NCBI RefSeq assembly: GCF_001463765.1
Contig: NZ_BBWK01000039.1
Location: 1 to 64,000 of the forward strand
From: Aureimonas sp. AU4
GTDB lineage: Bacteria > Pseudomonadota > Alphaproteobacteria > Rhizobiales > Rhizobiaceae
Length of the DNA stretch: 64,000 nucleotides
Direction: 5' to 3'
Below the pieces are notes generated by a model. The model saw only the letters and a list, made by a program, of their open reading frames with translations. It was not told the DNA's origin and ran no database searches. How positions within the stretch are numbered: position 1 is the first letter of the stretch; every line of letters starts with the position of its first letter. Position numbers and translations under genes: made by a program. Of this stretch, positions 58,822 through 64,000 are shown one piece after another.

Positions 58822-59823
58822 CTAGCGTGCGACGTGCTTGAAGAAGGGGGTCGTCGCGCTCGATCCGACGAAGCCGTCGAGTTCATCGTCCAGACGCAGC
58901 ACCGAAATCGAGGCGCCGGCCATCTCCATGGACGTTGCAAACTCGCCGACGAAGACGTGTTTGGCCTGAACGCCTTGCTCATCCAGTATGGCTGCGACGC
59001 GACGGAAGAGAATGTAGAGTTCCTCCAGCGGGGTCCCGCCCAAGCCGTTGATGAGGACGGCGGCGCTCTCCCCCCGTTCGAAGGCGAGTTCCGACAGGAT
59101 CGGCTGCATCATTTCGTCGACCACCGCGTCGGCGGGCGCCAGCTTGGCGCGGCGGATGCCTGGCTCGCCATGAATGCCCATGCCGATTTCCATCTCATCC
59201 TCGCCGATCGAGAAGGTCGCATGCCCGATTTCGGGAACCACGCAGCTCGACAGGGCGACGCCCATCGTACGGGTCCGCGCCTTCGCCTTCTCGGCAACCC
59301 GTACGACCTCGTCCAGGGACAGGCCGGCCGCCGCCGCCGCGCCGGCAGCCTTGTAGACGAATACGATGCCGGCAACACCGCGCCGCTTGTGCTCTTCGCC
59401 GACGACCGATGAAGCGGCATCATCGTTGCCAACCACATGGCAAACGGCGATATCCTCCATGTCGGCCAGCTCTGCAGCCATCTCGAAGTTGATGATGTCG
59501 CCGCTGTAGTTGCCGTAGATGTAGAGAACGCCGGCCCCCTGGTTGATATGACGCGTGACAGAGAGCATCTGCTCCGCGCTTGGCGACTGGAAGACCCCTC
59601 CGACGGCCGCGCCATCCAGCATGTTCTCGCCGATGTAGCCGAGGAAGAGGGGGAGGTGGCCCGAACCCCCACCCGTCGCGATGCCGACCTTGCCGTCGAC
59701 GGTGCGCGTGGCCACCATGCAGCGAGGGTCGCCCTCGACATGGGTCACTTCCGGATGGGCGCGGTAGATACCCTCCAGCATCTCGTCCACAAAATCCGTC
59801 GGCGCGTTCAGGAACTTTTTCAT
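58822..59823 (-). CDS. dhaK: DhaK subunit, third set
   Basis: The 333-aa DhaK starts at ATG 59823. Landmarks are ATGGGSGHLPLFLGYIGENM near residue 50, YIYGNYSGDIINFEMAAEL and GMGIHGEPGIRRAK near residue 215, whose His binds the ketone covalently. It lies two bases after the permease stop and is followed by dhaL. Because it is embedded in a sugar importer operon, its substrate is likely the imported ketose, or a product of it, rather than free dihydroxyacetone from glycerol. This is inference. Confidence 0.9.
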   Translation of the reverse strand: MKKFLNAPTDFVDEMLEGIYRAHPEVTHVEGDPRCMVATRTVDGKVGIATGGGSGHLPLFLGYIGENMLDGAAVGGVFQSPSAEQMLSVTRHINQGAGVLYIYGNYSGDIINFEMAAELADMEDIAVCHVVGNDDAASSVVGEEHKRRGVAGIVFVYKAAGAAAAAGLSLDEVVRVAEKAKARTRTMGVALSSCVVPEIGHATFSIGEDEMEIGMGIHGEPGIRRAKLAPADAVVDEMMQPILSELAFERGESAAVLINGLGGTPLEELYILFRRVAAILDEQGVQAKHVFVGEFATSMEMAGASISVLRLDDELDGFVGSSATTPFFKHVAR

Positions 59824-59824
59824 G

Positions 59825-60880
59825 TCAGGTCTCGCTGGGTGAAGGGAGATTGCGCTTCTGGCGCGTGACGAAGAAGGCGGCGGCCAGCAGGATGAAGATC
59901 CCGATCACAAGCCGCTGCCATGTGCTGGGGATACCAACCAGCACAAGGACGTTGTTGAGAACGACGATCAGCAGGACGCCAAGCACCGTGCCGAGCACAG
60001 TGCCGGTGCCACCTGTGATTCTCGCGCCTCCCAGAACCACGGCCGCGATCACGGTGATTTCAGTGCCGACAAGATCGAACGGGTTCGCCTGTCGATTGGC
60101 GCAGACATGGATGATGCCTGCCAGGCCGGCGAGGGCGCCAGCATAACCGAACACGAACAGATGGACGGTGCGCAGGCTGTAGCCGAGCCTTGCGGCAATA
60201 TCGGCATTGCCGCCCATGGCGAAGATCGCACGACCCATCAGCGTGCGGTTCAGGATCCACCAGGTTACGAGCGCGGCGATCGGCAGGGCGAGGAAGTATG
60301 CGGGAAGAGTGATTGTTGCCCCGCTGGCCGCCTCGAAGCGCAGAAGGGCAAGGCGCCCGAAGGCACCCATCTGCGGCGGCAGCGACATGATCCAGACCGT
60401 GCCGATGAAGGCCAGCAGGAAACCGCGGAACAGGTATTGGGTGCCAATCGTCACGATCAGCGAGGGGACCCGCAGGTGGTGGACGAGAAGGCCGTTGATC
60501 AATCCTAGGAGTGCACCGCCAAGCGTCGCCATCACGAGGACGGCGGCAATCGGCAAACCTGGCAGGTACTTCTGCGCGACCAGCGTCATCGAATACATCG
60601 TGAAGGCGGCAATCGCCGTGAACGAGACGTCGATCCCGCCCGCCGCCAGGACCACCAACGTGCCCAGGGCAAACAAACCGATGACCACGCTGGCCCGCCC
60701 GATATCGATCAGTGTCGACGGCTGCAGAAAGGCAGGATTGGCCAACGCGACGCCGATGCAGATCGCGACCAGAAGAATGAAGGTAATCGTCTCGGGACGA
60801 CGCCGTACGAGATCGCTCAAGCGGTGACCGGGGCCCGCCCGCTTCGGCGAGGCATCGCGCATACCCATCGTGGAACTCAT
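59825..60880 (-). CDS. CUT2 sugar ABC transporter permease
   Basis: The 351-aa inner-membrane protein starts at ATG 60880, overlapping the ATPase stop. BPD_transp_2 landmarks are TLVVLAAGGIDVSFTAIAAF near residue 75 and IAAVVLGGARITGGTGTVLG near residue 290. Together with the truncated permease at the window end it forms a heterodimeric channel. Confidence 0.92.
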   Translation of the reverse strand: MSSTMGMRDASPKRAGPGHRLSDLVRRRPETITFILLVAICIGVALANPAFLQPSTLIDIGRASVVIGLFALGTLVVLAAGGIDVSFTAIAAFTMYSMTLVAQKYLPGLPIAAVLVMATLGGALLGLINGLLVHHLRVPSLIVTIGTQYLFRGFLLAFIGTVWIMSLPPQMGAFGRLALLRFEAASGATITLPAYFLALPIAALVTWWILNRTLMGRAIFAMGGNADIAARLGYSLRTVHLFVFGYAGALAGLAGIIHVCANRQANPFDLVGTEITVIAAVVLGGARITGGTGTVLGTVLGVLLIVVLNNVLVLVGIPSTWQRLVIGIFILLAAAFFVTRQKRNLPSPSET

Positions 60881-62427
60881 GGCGACATGTCCGCTCTAGA
60901 CATGAGCATGGCGGCGTAGAGAGCCTCCTCGCTCGTGTGCTCCGCATCATGCTCGGCAACCACATGGCCGTCGTTCATGACAAGGATCCGGTCGACGTTC
61001 TGCAGGAGTTCGGGAAGGTCGTCGCTGACGATCACGAGGCCCATGCCGGATTCCGCCAGCTCCTGGATCGCTCGATAGATCGTATCCTTGGAGCCGACAT
61101 CGACGCCGACCGTGGGCCCGTGGAGAACGAGAAGCTTGGGCGCGATCGACAGCCAGCGCGCGATCAGGACGCGTTGCTGATTGCCACCCGAAAGCGCGCC
61201 GACCGGCAGATCGAGATCCTGAGTGTTGAGCTTCATCTCGCTGGACAGTTGCGCCGCCCGGCGCCGACCCTCGCGCCCATCGACGACGCCAAGGCCATTG
61301 GCAAGATCTCCGACGATCAGCGCGATCTCGTTGTCGAGAATGGATTTGTCGAGGAAAAGACCCTCCGCGAGCCGATCTTCCGGGACGTAGCCGATGCCGG
61401 CCGCAATGGCATCCGCCGGCCGACGAATATGGACCGGCGCACCGTCCAGCTCGATCGTTCCTCGTGTAGCCGCTGAAACCCCGGCTAGCGCCATGGCGAG
61501 TTCGTTGCGGCCCGAGTCCGCCAGGCCGGTCACCCCCAGAATTTCGCCCTCGCGCAGCGTCAGATCGAGCGGTGCAAACCCGTCGGCCGACAAGCCACGA
61601 ACGCGCAGGAGTTCTCGCTGGCCCGACGACGCCTGCCGATAGCGAAGCGCCTCGATCCGCCGACCTGTCATGAGTTCTGCAAGGTCGCTCTTGTCATAGG
61701 CGGCAAGCGGTCCCTGCGCGACGCAACGCCCATCCCGAAAGACGATCGCATGGCCTCCAATGCGGTAGCATTCGTCGAGTTTGTGGGTCACGAACAGGAT
61801 CGCGACGCCGTTCGTGCGAAGACGCTCCAGAACCGCTATGAGATTGTCGACCTCCCGTCGCGTCAGGGAGGTGGTGGGCTCGTCCATGATGACGAGTCGT
61901 GCATTTCCGGCGACCGCGCGAGCGATTGCCACAAGCTGGCGGGAGGCCAGCGGCAGGTCGTCGACGATCGTGTCCAGGAAGGCTGCTTCGCTCGGCAGTC
62001 CGACGGTCGAAAGTGCTCGCTCTGCTGTTGCACGAAGCCGCCTGCGGTCGAGGCGTCGCGCGAGGCGGCCCTTGGCCGCGACGAGCTGCTCGCCCATCGC
62101 CACGTTCTCGGCGACCGTCAGGTTGGGAAGGAGCGAGAGGTCCTGATAAACTGTCTCGATACCGGCGGCGAGCGACTGAATCGGATCGAGCGCCTGGAAG
62201 GCTTCTCCGTCGAGCTGGATCTCGCCGGCCGTTGGCACCAGGGCCCCCGAGATAATCTTGATGACGGTGCTCTTGCCGCAGCCGTTCTCGCCCAGGAGGT
62301 GGTAGACTTCACCATGGACGAAGTCGAGGTCGATGCCGCGCAAGGCATGGACACCGCCAAACCATTTTTCCACGTTTCGCAGCGCGAGGAAGCGCCCCTC
62401 GGTCGCCTGCGCGATCTCTGTCCTCAA
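60877..62427 (-). CDS. CUT2 sugar ABC transporter ATP-binding protein
   Basis: The start is TTG 62427 behind GGGGAGGAGCGCT, giving 516 aa; no ATG in frame fits. The NBDs show GENGCGKST, LASRQLVAIARAVA, VIMDEPTTSL; then GLADSGRNELA, LSGGNQQRVLIARWL and LVLHGPTVGVD. The second Walker B has His-Gly instead of Asp-Glu, so that site is probably non-hydrolytic. It belongs to the fourth importer and overlaps its permease gene. Confidence 0.9.
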   Translation of the reverse strand: MRTEIAQATEGRFLALRNVEKWFGGVHALRGIDLDFVHGEVYHLLGENGCGKSTVIKIISGALVPTAGEIQLDGEAFQALDPIQSLAAGIETVYQDLSLLPNLTVAENVAMGEQLVAAKGRLARRLDRRRLRATAERALSTVGLPSEAAFLDTIVDDLPLASRQLVAIARAVAGNARLVIMDEPTTSLTRREVDNLIAVLERLRTNGVAILFVTHKLDECYRIGGHAIVFRDGRCVAQGPLAAYDKSDLAELMTGRRIEALRYRQASSGQRELLRVRGLSADGFAPLDLTLREGEILGVTGLADSGRNELAMALAGVSAATRGTIELDGAPVHIRRPADAIAAGIGYVPEDRLAEGLFLDKSILDNEIALIVGDLANGLGVVDGREGRRRAAQLSSEMKLNTQDLDLPVGALSGGNQQRVLIARWLSIAPKLLVLHGPTVGVDVGSKDTIYRAIQELAESGMGLVIVSDDLPELLQNVDRILVMNDGHVVAEHDAEHTSEEALYAAMLMSRADMSP

Positions 62428-62457
62428 AGCGCTCCTCCCCGCCGCTTCCAAAGGTTG

Positions 62458-62482
62458 GGCCGGCGACAGCGAGCCGCCGGCC
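62458..62482 (-). terminator. Hairpin after the binding-protein gene
   Basis: GGCCGGCG (62458-62465) pairs perfectly with CGCCGGCC (62475-62482) around a 9-base loop. It lies 8 bases beyond the stop of the upstream gene (minus strand). No T-tract follows; the ATPase gene continues the operon. Confidence 0.5.
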
Positions 62483-62489
62483 TGTCGGC

Positions 62490-63500
62490 TTAGAAGAGGT
62501 GTTCCTGGTAGTTGGACTTGTCGGCCAGGACCATGCCGTTGCCGATCACGAGAACTCCCTCGCCCGGACCCTTGCGAACGGAGACCTTGTTGTAGCCCTC
62601 GACACCGAGATCCATGCCGTCCGTGATGGGCTGCTTGGCCAGAAGCGTCTTGGCGACCGAGTTCATCGCCATGCCGGCCTTGGCCGGATCCCAAAAGCCG
62701 ATCGCGGTGATGGCACCCGCTTCCAGAAGGTCTGCGGAAGGGTTCGGTAGGCCTGTTCCGACCAGACAGACCTTGCCCGCGAGTCCGGCCTCATCGATGG
62801 CACGGCCGACGCCCAGCACGTCGTTGCCGGCAGACGTCTGAAATCCCTTGATGTCGGGGTGCTTGCGCAGGATCTCCTTGGCCTTCTCGTAGGTGCCGTT
62901 GGCATCGTCGAAGGATTCGTTGTTGGGATCGACGAGTTCCATCTGCGCGTACTTCTTGGCATTCTCCTCGCCGGCGCCAACCCATTGGAGATGGGTGCGG
63001 CTGCCCAGCGAGCCGACGAAGGTGGTCCACTTTCCGGCCTGACCCATGCACTGCGCCAACCGCTCGTTGAGCGCCGCGCCGTACTCGGCATTGTCGAAGG
63101 CTTCGACATCGGCCTGGGTGTTCATCTGGTTGTCGGCCTCGTGCGTCACCACGACGATGCCTCGCTCCATCGCGCGCTTGAGGGCGCCTTCCAGAACGGC
63201 GGGGTCCATCGGAACCACGGCAAGCGCGTTGACGCCACGGGCGGTCAGATCCTGAACGATCTGCAACTGCTGCGCGGCGTCTGCCGTGGCCGGACCGCTT
63301 TGGCTGGCATCGACGTCAGGGTTGGCCTTCGCGAACTCCTCGACGCCTGTGTTCATGCGATCGAACCAGGGAATGCCGCTGATCTTCACGACGGTCGCGA
63401 TGACGGGCTTGGACTGCGCGGCGGCTATACCGGCGATGCCTGTGGCGAGCGCAGACGCGAGCATGCAGCGCGCCAGGATGGACTTAGTTTTCTTCGTCAC
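62490..63500 (-). CDS. Sugar-binding periplasmic protein, RhaS/autoinducer-2-binding-like
   Basis: The start is GTG 63500 behind GAGGAGGAAACC, giving 336 aa with a signal peptide (TKSILARCMLASALATGIAG, cleavage near AAAQS). The mature protein (KPVIATVVKISGIPWFDRMN) and the hinge QDLTARGVNALAVVPMDPAV resemble the rhamnose/autoinducer-2 binding subgroup. It shows GVGRAIDEAGLAGKVCLVGT and GFWDPAKAGMAMNS. Its operon includes dhaK/dhaL but no aldolase, so the ligand is not proven. Confidence 0.9.
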   Translation of the reverse strand: MTKKTKSILARCMLASALATGIAGIAAAQSKPVIATVVKISGIPWFDRMNTGVEEFAKANPDVDASQSGPATADAAQQLQIVQDLTARGVNALAVVPMDPAVLEGALKRAMERGIVVVTHEADNQMNTQADVEAFDNAEYGAALNERLAQCMGQAGKWTTFVGSLGSRTHLQWVGAGEENAKKYAQMELVDPNNESFDDANGTYEKAKEILRKHPDIKGFQTSAGNDVLGVGRAIDEAGLAGKVCLVGTGLPNPSADLLEAGAITAIGFWDPAKAGMAMNSVAKTLLAKQPITDGMDLGVEGYNKVSVRKGPGEGVLVIGNGMVLADKSNYQEHLF

Positions 63501-63539
63501 GGTTTCCTCCTCATGTTTTTGATTCCCCCAAGGGGCATG

Positions 63540-64000
63540 TCAGCCCGGTGCGCGGGGGAGGCGCACCGTCGAGGCGGAGGGTCTGGCCGCCCGAAAAAAA
63601 CCTGCCAGGTCGTGACGGCTGAAGGCGAGAAAGGCTAGCAGCAGCAGGCCCCAAGCGAAGTCGCGCACGAAGTTCGAGAAGCCGCCGAAGTTGAGAAGGC
63701 TCGACATGAGCTGCAGAGCGATGGCGCTGAGCACCACGCAGACCACCCTTCCGTAGCCGCCCTCAGGCCGAACGCCAGCCATCACCGCAATCAGAATGGC
63801 GATCAGGAGATAGGAGCTGCCGTAGTCGAACTTCACGTTGACGTTGCGAGCTGCGATGATGACGCCGCTCAAGCCCGACAGGAGTCCACTGATAGTATAG
63901 GTGGCGATGAGCATGCGCTTGCGTGGGAACCCCGCGAAGATAGCCGCCTTCGGGTTGGTTCCCATAAGCATCAGCCAGAGACCGAATGGTGTGAAACGCA
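63540..64000 (-). CDS. CUT2 sugar ABC transporter permease (partial, cut by window end)
   Basis: The C-terminal 150 or so residues of a BPD_transp_2 permease are present. The frame continues to the window edge through RFTPFGLWLMLMGTNPKAAI. It has TYTISGLLSGLSGVIIAARN, SSYLLIAILIAVMAGVRPEG and a hydrophobic end. It is upstream of the binding-protein gene on the same strand, so the fourth operon begins beyond the window. The order permease-binding protein-ATPase-permease-DhaK-DhaL is unlike the other three systems. Confidence 0.9.
   Translation of the reverse strand, partial: RFTPFGLWLMLMGTNPKAAIFAGFPRKRMLIATYTISGLLSGLSGVIIAARNVNVKFDYGSSYLLIAILIAVMAGVRPEGGYGRVVCVVLSAIALQLMSSLLNFGGFSNFVRDFAWGLLLLAFLAFSRHDLAGFFRAARPSASTVRLPRAPG

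Noticed and set aside
1-64000. CRISPR arrays, rRNA genes or riboswitches
   Set aside because: No regularly spaced repeats, no conserved rRNA segments and no recognisable riboswitch core were seen.

Overview
The window is high-GC bacterial DNA with the coding style of an alphaproteobacterium of the Rhizobiales. The evidence is dense short operons joined by ATGA/GTGA overlaps, CUT2 sugar transporters, CsbD, DUF6894, DUF6481 and DUF2934 stress proteins, BLUF photoreceptors, an FbpABC iron importer with a RirA-like box, and HisKA_2 kinases. An Aureimonas/Aurantimonas-like host is my inference, not a demonstrated identity. No rRNA, tRNA or CRISPR array is visible.

Layout. 0-8.3 kb: a dihydroxyacetone-kinase (DAK) family locus. 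A SorC-type regulator fused to a DhaK domain (cut by the window start) plus dhaL run leftward. Divergently, a CUT2 importer (ATPase, permease, binding protein) is followed by a GolD/DthD-like dehydrogenase, dhaK and dhaL. This is a plausible tetritol or polyol route: import, oxidation to a ketose, phosphorylation. 8.3-15.3 kb: an MDR oxidoreductase, an overlapping three-gene regulatory operon ending in a PAS-LuxR protein, small stress proteins, a GreA-like protein and a Crp/Fnr regulator. 15.4-19.5 kb: Fe(III) importer genes. 19.6-26.3 kb: a two-component pair divergent from a second CUT2 importer. 26.3-34.6 kb: small membrane/Rmf-like proteins, a GNAT operon, LysR and XRE regulators, a Tat-signal SDR, and a PAS-GGDEF-EAL protein overlapped by a BLUF protein.

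34.8-42.8 kb is accessory: a broken cupin gene, a decayed IS1182-like transposase truncated by an IS3-family (IS407-like) element, then an island with a truncated phage-like gene, AT-richer unknown cargo, a serine recombinase, a possible membrane-anchored beta-rich protein and a tyrosine integrase. Two tandem 13-bp palindromes sit at the integrase start. 43-51 kb carries a HisKA_2 kinase, a second BLUF-like frame without a standard start codon, DUF6894, another Crp/Fnr regulator, overlapping small genes, HAD, Nudix and metallophosphoesterase genes, and a relic resembling the IS3 left end.

51.4-57.8 kb: a third CUT2 importer with two permeases, an SMP-30 lactonase and an isochorismatase-fold protein whose catalytic Cys is replaced by Ser. 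58.2-64 kb: a fourth CUT2 importer (RhaS-like binding protein, ATPase, two permeases, one cut by the window end) with a third dhaK/dhaL pair. The window thus packs four CUT2 importers and three DAK sets together. Every CUT2 binding-protein gene is followed at once by a GC-rich hairpin, as expected if its mRNA is made in excess over the downstream genes.
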